A stretch of DNA of 58,681 bases, taken from positions 1 through 58,681 of the forward strand of contig USRA01000004.1 in NCBI GenBank assembly GCA_900557035.1, in the 5' to 3' direction. Every line of letters starts with the position of its first letter. Positions within the stretch are counted from its first letter, which is position 1. Below the pieces are notes generated by a model that saw nothing but the letters and a program-made list of their open reading frames with translations, was not told where the DNA came from and did not search any database. Both the position numbers and the translations under genes were made by a program. Of this stretch, positions 28,181 through 37,221 are shown piece after piece. The DNA is from an uncultured Prevotella sp. GTDB taxonomy: Bacteria > Bacteroidota > Bacteroidia > Bacteroidales > Bacteroidaceae.

Positions 28181-28222
28181 AAAAAGCGCATCGGCGAGAT
28201 TAACTTGCTGATGCGCTTTTTT
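28179..28222. terminator. bidirectional terminator
   Basis: A 19-bp stem with two G-U pairs (28179-28197 with 28204-28222, core AAGCGCATC / GATGCGCTT) ends in a T-run on the plus strand and an A-run at its left edge. It serves the convergent GH2 and nitroreductase genes. Confidence 0.88.
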
Positions 28223-28224
28223 AT

Positions 28225-28965
28225 TTACTTGAGGAATCCCTGCTGCTTGAGGGCATCAAGGAATCCGATACTCATGGCTTCGCAATCCTTCTTGGTATAT
28301 CGGATATCGGTGAAAACCTGGGCTAATGTTTCTACTTTGTTGATGCGTACAAACTCCTGGTTCTCTTCCAGTGCTTCCTTCTCGGCATAGAAGTCATCAA
28401 TCTTTTCTGGGGTATAATCCTCGAAATGCTCGTTGTGGATGATGCTTCTCAATGGCAGACGGTCGCTCTGGGCAGGCTGCTCATCCGGCCATCCGATGGT
28501 AAGGGTAGCCACTGGCATCACGAGTTTCGGCAACTTCAGGGTGTCGATAATCATCTTTGGCATATACACCGTGGTGCCCAGGAAGCAGGTTCCCAGACCT
28601 GCCTCTTCTGCCAGATTGGTAAAGGTCTGTGTGAAGAGCAGTGCATCGGTAGCCGCATTCATGAACGAGAGAATGTTGTCGTATCCTGGGTTTCCCTTGC
28701 GGTTTTCTGCCCAGAGTGTGGTGCGGCGGTAGTCGGCACAGATGGTGAGTACCACAGGAGCGCCTGTCACCATCGGTTGATTGAAGTGGGCAGGCGCTAA
28801 AGCCTTCTTTCCCTCTTCGCTGCGGGTTACCACTACGCTGTAGAGCTGCAGGTTTCCCATGGTAGGAGTGCGCATCGCCTCTTCCAGCAACTGGTTCAAA
28901 AGTTCATCTGTTACCTCTCTGTCGGCATATTTGCGAATCGAGGTTCTTTTCTTGATTGATTCCAT
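28225..28965 (-). CDS. nitroreductase family oxidoreductase (NfsA-like)
   Basis: This FMN-dependent nitroreductase-fold protein has 246 residues. The N-terminal RTSIRKYADREVTDELL is the FMN-phosphate-binding segment, GLGTCFLGT near the middle lines the flavin, and TIGWPDE with RLPLRSIIH follows. It resembles NfsA/FRP-type enzymes that reduce quinones and nitro compounds with NAD(P)H; the true substrate is unknown. I start at the ATG at 28963-28965. A longer frame to 29010 begins with a TTG inside the -7 promoter element (29008-29015), so it cannot be the start. Confidence 0.85.
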   Translation of the reverse strand: MESIKKRTSIRKYADREVTDELLNQLLEEAMRTPTMGNLQLYSVVVTRSEEGKKALAPAHFNQPMVTGAPVVLTICADYRRTTLWAENRKGNPGYDNILSFMNAATDALLFTQTFTNLAEEAGLGTCFLGTTVYMPKMIIDTLKLPKLVMPVATLTIGWPDEQPAQSDRLPLRSIIHNEHFEDYTPEKIDDFYAEKEALEENQEFVRINKVETLAQVFTDIRYTKKDCEAMSIGFLDALKQQGFLK

Positions 28966-29007
28966 ATCTTGTTTCTTTTTATATTTCTCTATGTTTATAT
29001 CTTTCTG

Positions 29008-29015
29008 CAAAGATA
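29008..29015 (-). promoter_or_regulatory. -7 element that decides the nitroreductase start
   Basis: On the minus strand this reads TATCTTTG. Transcription would start near 29002, which rules out the longer TTG start and leaves a 36-nt leader to the ATG at 28965. Confidence 0.65.
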
Positions 29016-29163
29016 GTGAAAGTTTCCCAAAAAGAACACGGTTCTTTTACATTTTTCGCTTCATAATAGCCTTTTCGTGCGTTTTTTGATGAAATATCTG
29101 CCCAAACGTTTCATATTTTAGAAATATTGTTTTAATTTTGCAGCTAATTATTAAACGTTTGAT

Positions 29164-29859
29164 ATGGAATATACTGAAAATATGACTTTCGAAGAGGCGA
29201 GCCACGCCTTGATGAAAGATTTGAAGACCCGATTGGCTGACCTACACGAGCATTTCGATGCGGAGAATGTCGATTGGTATAAGCTCCATCTGCCATTGGC
29301 GAAACTCGTTTCCGAAGAAACACAGAAATCGCTCGTTAGTCCGGAAGTGGTAGAGGTTCGACCTAAGGAACTGGAGTGCGATGTGGTAAGATACCAGAAC
29401 AATAAGGAGAAATGGGTGGCTTTGGTCGGATTGCTCAATGGTCATCCCTACGAGATATTCACCGGTTTGCAGGATGAGGATGAAGGCATCATGCTCCCCA
29501 AGTCTGTCACCAAGGGTAAGATCATCAAGACGGTGCTCTCGGAAGGACAGAAGCGATATGATTTCCAGTTTGTCAACAAGCGTGGCTACAAGATTACCGT
29601 CGAAGGATTGAGCGAGAAGTTCAATCCCGAGTATTGGAACTATGCCAAGCTCATCTCCGGCGTTCTGCGCTATCGTATGCCGATTGCCCACGTCATCAAG
29701 CTGGTCAATCAGCTGCAGCTCACCTCCGAAACCCTCAACACCTGGCGGGTAGGCGTGGAAAGAGCCTTGAAGAAGTACCTCTATGAAGAAAATGGAACAG
29801 ATAACTTGGAAAACGGAATAGATCATAAGGAGACTGAAGATGAAATTGATGAGCAGTAA
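29164..29859 (+). CDS. standalone protein resembling the C-terminal part of B12-dependent ribonucleotide reductase
   Basis: This is a 231-residue soluble protein. The centre (about 75-215) carries blocks that I associate with the C-terminal region of adenosylcobalamin-dependent ribonucleotide reductases of Bacteroidetes: WVALVGLLNGHPYEIFTG, LPKSVTKGKIIK, and YAKLISGVLRYRMPI. No catalytic barrel is present, so it cannot be a reductase by itself. It may be a detached regulatory or nucleic-acid-related domain. The acidic tail (residues 205-231) is low complexity. Its stop overlaps the folB start by 20 nt, so the two are coupled. Family assignment is from memory of motifs and is moderate. Confidence 0.55.
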   Translation: MEYTENMTFEEASHALMKDLKTRLADLHEHFDAENVDWYKLHLPLAKLVSEETQKSLVSPEVVEVRPKELECDVVRYQNNKEKWVALVGLLNGHPYEIFTGLQDEDEGIMLPKSVTKGKIIKTVLSEGQKRYDFQFVNKRGYKITVEGLSEKFNPEYWNYAKLISGVLRYRMPIAHVIKLVNQLQLTSETLNTWRVGVERALKKYLYEENGTDNLENGIDHKETEDEIDEQ

Positions 29860-30223
29860 GATATACCTCAGGAATGTGCGTTTCCACGCTTTCCATGGCG
29901 TATTGCCGCAGGAGGGAATCGTTGGCAACGATTATCTCGTCAACCTGGTGTTGGATTATGACTTCTCTTCTGCCATGAAGACCGATGAACTTCAGGGAAC
30001 CCTCAATTATGCCGAGGTCTATCAGAAGGTAAGAGAAGAAATGGCGACGCCCAGCAAGCTCCTGGAGCATGTGGCTGGAAGAATCGCCCATAGACTCTTT
30101 TCCGATTTCCAGGAAATCCAGAAACTCCAACTCTCTATCACCAAGGTGAATCCACCGATGGGTGCCGATAGCGACGGCGCAGGGGTTGAGGTTGTATTAA
30201 TAAATGATAAAACTTATAGTTAG
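29840..30223 (+). CDS. folB: dihydroneopterin aldolase FolB
   Basis: FolB converts dihydroneopterin to 6-hydroxymethyl-dihydropterin plus glycolaldehyde, the substrate of FolK (encoded at 4410). The family pattern is clear: FHAFHGVLPQEGIVGNDY near residues 13-30, with the Glu that binds the pterin, LNYAEVY near 55-61, LLEHVAGRIA near 75-84 and ITKVNPPMG near 101-109. It has 127 residues, a normal length. Starts at 29840 or 29849 are both possible; both lie inside the preceding gene. Confidence 0.93.
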   Translation: MKLMSSKIYLRNVRFHAFHGVLPQEGIVGNDYLVNLVLDYDFSSAMKTDELQGTLNYAEVYQKVREEMATPSKLLEHVAGRIAHRLFSDFQEIQKLQLSITKVNPPMGADSDGAGVEVVLINDKTYS

Positions 30224-30274
30224 AATTAGGTTTTCTGATAATAAAGTCGTAATTTTGCAAAATCATCAGAAAGT

Positions 30275-31576
30275 ATGTGTAAGAAAGTAACACTGATATG
30301 GGCTTTGATGTGTATGTTGGTAATGACGTCGTTCGCTGCCAATAAGCGATTCACGCTGGTCATCGACCCTGGTCATGGTGGTCATGATGCCGGAGCACTC
30401 GGAGCCATATCCAAGGAAAAGAATATCAATCTTGCCGTAGCCTTGCGCTTCGGCAGGTATGTGGAGCAGAATCTCCCGGAGGTAAGAGTCATCTATACCC
30501 GCACGAAGGATGTCTTCATCCCGCTCAATGAGCGTGCAAATATCGCCAACCGTGCCAATGCCGATCTCTTTATCTCCGTGCATACCAATGCCTTGCCGGC
30601 AGGAAAGGTGGCTCGTGGCTTCGAAACCTATACCCTCGGTGTGCACCGTGCCAAGGATAATCTTGATGTGGCGATGCGAGAAAACTCCGTCATCTCAATG
30701 GAGAAGGACTATCAGCAGAGATATCAGGGCTTCGATCCCCGCTCTTCTGAGAGCTATATCATCTTCGAGTTCATCCAGGGCAAGAACATGGAGCGCAGCG
30801 TAGAGCTGGCACGAATGATTCAGCGAGGTGTCTGCGATGGTGCCAACCGTCCCGACAAGGGAGTGCATCAGGCGGGATTCCTGGTCTTGAGAGAGACTTC
30901 CATGCCGGGCTGCCTCATTGAGTTGGGATTCATCACCACTCCTGATGAAGAGCGCCTGCTCAACAATGACAGTAGGGTGGATGATATCGCCCGTGGCATC
31001 TACGAGGCTTTCGCTAAATACAAGAATAAGTACGATAAATCGGTTTCCGTTCCTTATCGTGCCTCAGATTCCGAGGAAGTGAATCTCCCGAAGATTGTTC
31101 CGGATCAGGAACCTGCGCCTAAGACTCGTGCCGTAACGAGGGGAGAGCAGTCGAAGCGTGAAGAGGCAACGCATGAACAGCCAAGGCGGGAGGTGAAGGA
31201 AGTGAAGAAGCCGGAGCCAAAGCGGGCGGTGAAGAAGCCGGAACAGAAGAAAGATGTGAAGAAGGAATCGAAGAAGGAAGTGAAGAAGGCTGAGGTAGCC
31301 GATGCGCCGGTCTTCAAGCTTCAGATTTTCGTAGGTAGTAGAAACCTTCGCAAGGGCGATGCCCATTTCAAGGGCGAAACCGATTATGATAGTTTCCAGG
31401 AAGGCAATCTGGTGAAATACACCCTGGGTGCATCCACCAATTACAACGAGATCTATCGCATGCGCAAGGAAAAGCTGGAGAAGTTCCCGGAGGCTTTCAT
31501 CATCGCCTTCAAGAACGGACAGAAATATGACGTGAACCAGGCTATCCGGGAGTTCAAGCAGAACCGCAGCCGTTAG
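30275..31576 (+). CDS. N-acetylmuramoyl-L-alanine amidase (Amidase_3) with C-terminal extension
   Basis: This zinc amidase cleaves the MurNAc-L-Ala bond during cell separation. It has a signal peptide (1-21), then an AmiC-type domain: VIDPGHGGHDAG near residues 29-40 (zinc His), SVHTNA near 106-111, and CLIELGFITTPDEE near 216-229 (catalytic Glu). A charged Lys/Glu/Arg/Pro-rich linker covers about 275-345. A C-terminal domain of about 85 residues (FKLQIFVGS onwards) looks like a SPOR-type peptidoglycan-binding fold. It lies upstream of an MCE/MlaD gene, and a TAATTTTG -7 element is at 30250-30257. Confidence 0.93.
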   Translation: MCKKVTLIWALMCMLVMTSFAANKRFTLVIDPGHGGHDAGALGAISKEKNINLAVALRFGRYVEQNLPEVRVIYTRTKDVFIPLNERANIANRANADLFISVHTNALPAGKVARGFETYTLGVHRAKDNLDVAMRENSVISMEKDYQQRYQGFDPRSSESYIIFEFIQGKNMERSVELARMIQRGVCDGANRPDKGVHQAGFLVLRETSMPGCLIELGFITTPDEERLLNNDSRVDDIARGIYEAFAKYKNKYDKSVSVPYRASDSEEVNLPKIVPDQEPAPKTRAVTRGEQSKREEATHEQPRREVKEVKKPEPKRAVKKPEQKKDVKKESKKEVKKAEVADAPVFKLQIFVGSRNLRKGDAHFKGETDYDSFQEGNLVKYTLGASTNYNEIYRMRKEKLEKFPEAFIIAFKNGQKYDVNQAIREFKQNRSR

Positions 31577-31669
31577 TTCCCTTTCGAGCAGCCTGTGATT
31601 GCGCTCTATATAAGCCTGTGATTCGCTCTATATAATAGGTATAATAAAAAGAACAAAAAATAGATAAAT

Positions 31670-32569
31670 ATGAAACTGACAAAGGAAATTAGGATAGCGT
31701 TGGTCGCTATTGTAGGTATCTTGGTGATGTATTTCGGAATCAACTTTCTGAAAGGCATCAACTTGTTCTCTACCAATAACACCTACTATATGACGTTTGA
31801 TGACATCCAGGGTATGGGTGCTTCTACCCCTATCTATGCCGATGGCTACAAGGTGGGTACCGTGGATCAGCTGGATTTCGACTATTCAGGAAAGGGTCCC
31901 ATCAAAGTCAAGGTGGATATTGTTAAGGATCTGAGAATCCCTGCAGGTAGTACCGCAGAGATTGCTAAGGATCTCATGGGCAATCTCCAGGTTAGTCTCC
32001 TGCTTGCCAACAATCCTCGTGAGCGTATCGAACCGGGCGGCATCATCCCTGGCACCGTGAATAACGGTATGATGGGCAAGGCTGCCGAAATGATTCCTGT
32101 TGTTGAGAAGATGCTGCCTAAGCTGGATTCCATCCTCACCAGTGTGAATGCACTCCTGGCTGATCCTGCCCTGGCTGCTTCCCTCCATAATGTGGAGACC
32201 ATCACCAGCAACCTCACCGTTTCTACCCGTGAGCTGAATACCCTGATGGCTGGATTGAACAAGCAGGTTCCGGGTATGATGAAGAAGGCGAATGGCGTTC
32301 TCGACAATACCAACCGACTCACCTCTAATCTGGCGAGCCTCGATGTGCAGGGCACACTCGACCGTGTGAATGCCACCCTCGATGGTGCACAGAAGTTCAC
32401 CGAACAGTTGAACAGCGGAAAGGGTAGCCTCGGTCTCCTCATGAACGATACCCGTCTCTATGAGAATCTGAACTCAACAATGTCGCATGCCGACTCTCTG
32501 GTCATCGATCTCAAGGCGCATCCAAAGCGATATGTTCACTTCTCAATTTTTGGCAAGAAAGACAAGTAG
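31670..32569 (+). CDS. MlaD family (MCE domain) lipid-transport protein
   Basis: This 299-residue protein is anchored by one N-terminal helix (about 8-28). The MCE domain spans about 38-115 (TFDDIQGMGASTPIYADG and AKDLMGNLQVSLLL). A long helical, Asn/Thr/Leu-rich C-terminal part (about 135-290) would form the tube or barrel packing seen in MCE proteins. These proteins bind phospholipids and work with an MlaE/MlaF ABC transporter to keep outer-membrane asymmetry. No mlaE or mlaF gene is in the window. It is 93 nt downstream of the amidase. Confidence 0.9.
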   Translation: MKLTKEIRIALVAIVGILVMYFGINFLKGINLFSTNNTYYMTFDDIQGMGASTPIYADGYKVGTVDQLDFDYSGKGPIKVKVDIVKDLRIPAGSTAEIAKDLMGNLQVSLLLANNPRERIEPGGIIPGTVNNGMMGKAAEMIPVVEKMLPKLDSILTSVNALLADPALAASLHNVETITSNLTVSTRELNTLMAGLNKQVPGMMKKANGVLDNTNRLTSNLASLDVQGTLDRVNATLDGAQKFTEQLNSGKGSLGLLMNDTRLYENLNSTMSHADSLVIDLKAHPKRYVHFSIFGKKDK

Positions 32570-32645
32570 AGCCTCGAAAATACCATTTTAAAGGCTTCTT
32601 TGAGGAAAAAGCCAAAATAAATTTTGTCTAAATAGCAAAGACAAT

Positions 32646-32707
32646 GTTTCACGCCCCGGAATAGCTACAGAACTTGTTGTTTTTTAGCTATTTCGGGGTG
32701 TTTCAAA
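32646..32707. other. long imperfect hairpin upstream of dnaA
   Basis: CGCCCCGGAATAGCTA (about 32652-32667) pairs with TAGCTATTTCGGGGTG (about 32686-32701) with two G-U pairs. Similar GTTTCA words lie on each side. It may be the terminator of the MlaD gene or a dnaA control structure. The rest of the 344-bp gap holds a DnaA box and the dnaA promoter. Confidence 0.6.
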
Positions 32708-32734
32708 ATTGTTTCACTGCCCCTAAAACGTAAT

Positions 32735-32743
32735 TGTGGATAA
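32735..32743 (-). promoter_or_regulatory. DnaA box upstream of dnaA
   Basis: TGTGGATAA is the complement of the exact consensus TTATCCACA. It lies 66 bp upstream of the dnaA -33 element, where autoregulatory DnaA binding is expected. Confidence 0.6.
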
Positions 32744-32808
32744 CTTTCTTAGTTGCTTGATTATGAGATAGTTATCTAGGTAGTATTAAAATATTATAAA
32801 TAGCCCGA

Positions 32809-32840
32809 TTTGCTACTTTGGGCTTTTTTTTGTAATTTTG
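32809..32840 (+). promoter_or_regulatory. dnaA promoter
   Basis: TTTG (32809-32812) and TAATTTTG (32833-32840) are separated by 20 bp. The leader is about 68 nt to the first start codon. Confidence 0.72.
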
Positions 32841-32913
32841 CAGTCGATTTGCATCAGATGGTGCAATCTGATGTAGTGTTAAGGTAAAAAATCAATTAAA
32901 TAAGTAGTAAATA

Positions 32914-34341
32914 GTGTCAATGTTAGCAAGTCCAAAAGCGCTTTGGGACAATAGTCTTTTGCTTATAAAGGATAATGTGTCAGAGCAGCAATATAATACA
33001 TGGTTTCGACCAATAGTCTTTGAGTCGTACAAGCCTTCGACCAAGACTTTGTTGGTTCAGGTTCCAAGTCCATTCGTATATGAGTACTTGGAACAGAATT
33101 ATGTTGGCTTGTTGAGCAAGGTCCTTCATCGCAATTTCGGCGATGGCATCCGTCTCACTTATCGGGTGGTAACGGATAAGGAGCACAGGTTGACCCAGGA
33201 TGTGGAAGCTGATCCGGCTGATATCGATGAGGCTGAGCGCAAGAGATTGGCACAGCAGCCACAGACACAGGCTAACCCGGCAGAACCACAGCAGCCTGAA
33301 GACATTGACACCCAACTTGATCCGAAACTCACCTTCAATAATTATATGGAGGGTGACAGCAACAAGCTGCCACGTTCGGTGGGATTGTCTATCGCTGAGC
33401 ATCCGAATACCACGCAGTTCAACCCGATGTTCATCTATGGTCCTTCTGGTAGCGGAAAGACTCACCTGGTGAACGCCATCGGTCTGAAAACCAAGCAGAT
33501 GTATCCGCAGAAGCGTGTGCTCTATGTCAGTGCCCGCCTCTTCCAGACACAATATACCGATGCGGTGCTGCATAATGCGAGCAATGATTTCATCAATTTC
33601 TACCAGTCTATCGATGTGCTCATCGTGGATGATGTGCAGGATTGGGCAGGCAAGGCGAAGACCTTGAATACCTTCTTCCACATCTTCAATCACCTCTTCC
33701 GAAATGGAAAGCGTATCATTCTGGCGAGTGATCGACCTCCGGTTGAACTCAAGGATATGCCAGACCGACTCATCACCCGTTTCTCTTGTGGACTGGTGGC
33801 GGAGTTGGAGAAGCCGAATGTGGAACTCTGCGTGGATATCGTGACCAACAAGGTACGCAAGGATGGACTGAAGATTCCGAAGGATGTGGTTTCCTTTATC
33901 GCACAGACCTGCAACGGCAGTGTGCGTGATCTCCAGGGTGCCATCAATGGTTTGCTGGCTTACAGTATCGTATATAACAGCAGCATCGATATCCGACTGG
34001 CTGAGCGTGTCATCAAGCGTGCCGTCAAGGTTGAGGAGAGCAATAAGGTGCTCACCCTCGATGAAGTCGTGGAGGCAGTCTGCAATCATTACAAGGTAAC
34101 GGTGGCTGCAGTCAACAGCAAGAGCCGCAAGCGTGAGTACGTGGAGGCGCGTCAGGTGGCGATGTTCATGGCTCAGAAACTCATCAAGATGCCTGCTTCC
34201 AGAGTGGGCAAACTCATTGGTAATCGCGATCATAGCACGGTTATCCACAGTTGCGCCAAGGTAGAGGAGCGACTGAAGATTGATGCCGAGTTCTTCGATG
34301 AACTCTCTAGCATCGAGAATGGATTGAGAGTGAAGAAATAA
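32914..34341 (+). CDS. dnaA: chromosomal replication initiator protein DnaA
   Basis: DnaA opens the replication origin and controls its own gene. The protein has 475 residues with four domains: an N-terminal oligomerisation domain (LWDNSLLLIKDNVSEQQYNTWF), a Gln/Pro-rich linker (about 105-135), an AAA+ domain with Walker A GPSGSGKTH near 176-184 and Walker B LIVDDVQ near 236-242, and a DNA-binding domain ending in the signature GNRDHSTVIHSCAKV near 437-451. A GTG at 32914 or an ATG at 32920 can start translation. In Bacteroidetes dnaA need not be next to oriC; only one DnaA box was seen in the upstream gap. Confidence 0.97.
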   Translation: MSMLASPKALWDNSLLLIKDNVSEQQYNTWFRPIVFESYKPSTKTLLVQVPSPFVYEYLEQNYVGLLSKVLHRNFGDGIRLTYRVVTDKEHRLTQDVEADPADIDEAERKRLAQQPQTQANPAEPQQPEDIDTQLDPKLTFNNYMEGDSNKLPRSVGLSIAEHPNTTQFNPMFIYGPSGSGKTHLVNAIGLKTKQMYPQKRVLYVSARLFQTQYTDAVLHNASNDFINFYQSIDVLIVDDVQDWAGKAKTLNTFFHIFNHLFRNGKRIILASDRPPVELKDMPDRLITRFSCGLVAELEKPNVELCVDIVTNKVRKDGLKIPKDVVSFIAQTCNGSVRDLQGAINGLLAYSIVYNSSIDIRLAERVIKRAVKVEESNKVLTLDEVVEAVCNHYKVTVAAVNSKSRKREYVEARQVAMFMAQKLIKMPASRVGKLIGNRDHSTVIHSCAKVEERLKIDAEFFDELSSIENGLRVKK

Positions 34342-34398
34342 TTAACATAGATAAGCACGGAACCTTGGTATAGTGGTTCTCGTTTATATAAATGAAAC

Positions 34399-34450
34399 AA
34401 AAGGAAGTCGGATAAGTTTGTATTTGTCTTGGCTTCCTTTTTCCTTTTTT
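34399..34450 (+). terminator. terminator after dnaA
   Basis: AAAAGGAAGTC (34399-34409) pairs with GGCTTCCTTT (34431-34440) and a T-rich tract follows. Confidence 0.7.
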
Positions 34451-34514
34451 CAGCCTATACGCAAATTTTGCGTAAGTTTTCTTCCTTTTTTACATCTTCT
34501 ATCTTTCTTTTTTG

Positions 34515-34522
34515 TATATTTG
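34515..34522 (+). promoter_or_regulatory. -7 element that decides the SusD-like start
   Basis: TATATTTG implies a transcript start near 34529. This excludes an upstream in-frame start at 34429 and supports the lipoprotein start at 34558. Confidence 0.6.
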
Positions 34523-34557
34523 CAGCTGGATTATGTTTTACCCAAATTACTGTAGAT

Positions 34558-35634
34558 ATGGTTATGAAGATTTCACGTATTTGCATTTGGATCCTCATAC
34601 TGGGGACTGTCATGGTATTCTCTTCTTGTGCGAATGAGCATCCTAAGGAGCAGCTCGACGGGAATGCCATGTATGGTTCTGCGTCTGAAATCTACAGCCA
34701 TACCGTTTCTTCTCTCTATCAGGACATAGACTTTGTAGGGCATAGTGAGGAGGAAGACTCGCTCTATGCTGTGTGGAGTCATCTCTATCAGGTGATAGGG
34801 AAGGCGAATCAGTCGCTTGATATCATCGATTATAAGTCGGATTTGCTCTCTGTGAATCAGAAAGACCAGTTTAAGGCTGAGGTGCGTGCCATCAGAGCTA
34901 TGATGTATTACGAGGCGATGGATCTTTTTGGCAGGATTCCCGTGATTCTGTCTTCTGGCGAGGCGGCCATCTATGAGGCGGCTTCAGGCATTGCCGTGGC
35001 TTCGCTCACTGACGTCAACCTCTGTGCGCAAAGCGAAAGGAGCGAGGTGTTCAGATTTATCTTCAGTGAGTTGCAGCAGGCGCTGCCTTACCTTCCGAAT
35101 GAGCATAGCGCCAATGGTGGAGCGTATGAGGGAAGAATCACGCAACCGGTAGTCAACTTCCTGTTGGCGAAGTTGGCTTTCAATGCTGAAATCTATACGT
35201 TTGATGATTGGACCAAAGGATATAAGAAACGTCCTAAAGGTAAGAAAATCCACTTTGTGGTTCAGACTGCCGATGGTGCTTCTCTGCTCAATGGTGGAAC
35301 GGCTGGTGAGAATCGCAGCAAGGAATTGAATGCCTGGGAAACCTGTATCTTCTATTGTGATAAATTAGCCGCAGAAGGGTATAGCTTGGAGGAGAATGAG
35401 ATATTCAATAGTTCCACTTATGCTAGGTTGCTTCGTGAGAATGGTGGCTCCTATCTGGCAGAAACGGAGCATCTCAAGCCGCTCTTCCATTTCTGTTATC
35501 CCGAAGTATTGTTGATGAAGGAGAAGGCCAAGGTCTGCAAGGGTAATAATGCCAGTATTCTTTTCCCGATTCCTCAGAAATGCCTCGACCTGAATCCTAA
35601 GCTCGTGCAGAATAAGGGGTATGAAAAGAAATGA
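34558..35634 (+). CDS. short SusD/RagB-like outer-membrane lipoprotein (orphan)
   Basis: The mature region has the SusD pattern: helical TPR-like segments with YQVIGKANQSLDII, then KDQFKAEVRAIRAMMYYEAMDLFGRIPVI, the conserved 'RA..YY.L...G..P' hallmark. The N-terminus is a lipoprotein signal (ILILGTVMVFSSC, lipobox Cys near residue 25). It has 358 residues, well below usual SusD (about 500-600), and no susC/TonB receptor lies beside it. It may be a reduced glycan-binding or structural lipoprotein. The stop is followed by a 14-bp perfect inverted repeat. Confidence 0.8.
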   Translation: MVMKISRICIWILILGTVMVFSSCANEHPKEQLDGNAMYGSASEIYSHTVSSLYQDIDFVGHSEEEDSLYAVWSHLYQVIGKANQSLDIIDYKSDLLSVNQKDQFKAEVRAIRAMMYYEAMDLFGRIPVILSSGEAAIYEAASGIAVASLTDVNLCAQSERSEVFRFIFSELQQALPYLPNEHSANGGAYEGRITQPVVNFLLAKLAFNAEIYTFDDWTKGYKKRPKGKKIHFVVQTADGASLLNGGTAGENRSKELNAWETCIFYCDKLAAEGYSLEENEIFNSSTYARLLRENGGSYLAETEHLKPLFHFCYPEVLLMKEKAKVCKGNNASILFPIPQKCLDLNPKLVQNKGYEKK

Positions 35635-35635
35635 A

Positions 35636-35670
35636 AGTTAGGGGAGTTAAAGGAGTTAACTCCCCTAACT
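35636..35670. terminator. perfect 14-bp inverted repeat between convergent genes
   Basis: AGTTAGGGGAGTTA (35636-35649) pairs with TAACTCCCCTAACT (35657-35670). There is no long T-run, but it stands exactly between the convergent SusD-like and aminopeptidase genes. Confidence 0.7.
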
Positions 35671-35673
35671 CCC

Positions 35674-36961
35674 TTATAACTGATAGAACTTCGTGAAAGC
35701 CTTCACGCAATATTCGTGATCTATCACACTTCCGGTTTCGCGGCAACTGTGCATGGCGAGAATGGCATTACCCATATCCACGCCCTTCAATGGGATGGAA
35801 GAGGCGAGGATATTGCCCAAAGTACTTCCGCCAGCTACATCACTGTGGTTCACGAAACGCTGACAAGGCACACCGGCTGCCTCACAGATATTCGCGAAGA
35901 TGGCAGCAGATACCGCATCACTCGCATACTTCTGTGCCGCATTGAACTTGATGACCGGACCGCCTCCCAACATCGGATGATTCGTTGGATCAAACTTCTC
36001 ACTGTAGTTAGGATGCCAGGCATGCGCATTGTCCGCAGAAATCATGAAGGCACGCTCCACTGCCTGATAATACGCCTCCTCCGTTCCGCTCTGTGCAAGA
36101 GCGATGCGCTGTAGCATATAAGAGAGGAAAGGACTTCCCGCACCCTGTTTGGTCTGTGACCCCCGTCTCCTCATTGTCGAAAATCGCCAGCACCTGGGTT
36201 GTGTCCTGGGCATCTGCCGCCGTCAAAGCCTCTACACCCGCCCAGCACATCGACAGGTCATCGAGTCTTCCCGAAGAGATAAACTCATCGTGCACACCGA
36301 AGGTGCAGGCAGGAGTGGCATCAGCCAGATAGAGGTCGAAGTCGAGGATATCCTCCTTCTGGATATTCAGTTCGCCGGTAATCACGTTCATCAGCAGATT
36401 ACCCTTCTCCAGTTCATCATTGATGATGCCGAGGATAGGGAGCACATCCTTCTGCTTGCTCAGCTTCACGCCATCGTTCACCTGACGGTTGAAGTGGATA
36501 GCTAGATTACTGATTTGCAGCAGAGGTCGCTGGATATGGAGCAGGAGCGTCTTAGGATTCATGGCGCTTTCTCCCTTCACGATCACTCTGCCGGCAAGGG
36601 TCAGCGGACGGTCGAACCAGGTTGACATAATCGGACCGCCATAAACCTCGGTATTCAGTTTCACGATACCGCCCTCGCAAGTCATCTCAGCGTTAGGCTT
36701 GATGCGGAAGGTAGGAGAGTCGCAGTGAGCGCAGATCATGTGGAAGCCGGCATCAGCCAGCGTCTTCTTTCCGATTTGGAAAGCATAGATAGAAGAGTCG
36801 TTCTTGGTAACGAAGAACTTGTCACCAGCCACAATCTTGCCCAGCTGTTCCTGTGGGTTCAATCTTCTGAACCCCTTCTTCTCCAATTCCTCAGAGATAT
36901 TCTTCACAGCCAGGAAGTTCACTGGCGAAGCGTCTAAAAAGGATAATAATCTTTTGATCAT
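35674..36961 (-). pseudogene. M18 family aminopeptidase interrupted by one frameshift
   Basis: Two overlapping frames together make one M18 aminopeptidase of about 428 residues. The first frame (from 36961) holds MICAHCDSPTFRIKP with metal-binding His and Asp, GRLDDLSMCW, and AIFDNEETG with the two Glu. It then goes out of frame. The second frame resumes with SQTKQGAGSPFLSYML, then SADNAHAWHPNYSEKF, and NHSDVAGGSTLGNIL, and ends at 35674. The switch is at a run of five C on the plus strand (36160-36164); four would restore the frame. All catalytic residues are intact on both sides. It is a recent mutation, a sequencing error or a slippage-controlled gene. Confidence 0.9.
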
Positions 36962-37221
36962 AGTCTATATCTTTATTTTGTTTCTATTGTTTTCTTCTAT
37001 TTCAATTGCCTTTGCAAAGATAATGCAAATTTTTCATTTAATCACCTGTTTTCCCTTGTTTTTCGTTTTTTTATATGTGTTTTTAATAGAGTGATACCAC
37101 CGCCTGTCAAAAAGTTAAATATCTACAACATTCCCCTCAAACATTTGGTATTACGTTTTAAAAATATTATTTTTGCAAAACATAATTATTACAATTTTTT
37201 AGAATCATATACAATAAGATC

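Noticed and set aside
32646..32707. Riboswitch before dnaA
   Set aside because: Only a simple imperfect hairpin lies upstream of the promoter, so it is not part of the dnaA transcript.
34429..34557. N-terminal extension of the SusD-like protein
   Set aside because: A -7 promoter element lies inside it and the lipoprotein signal starts at 34558.
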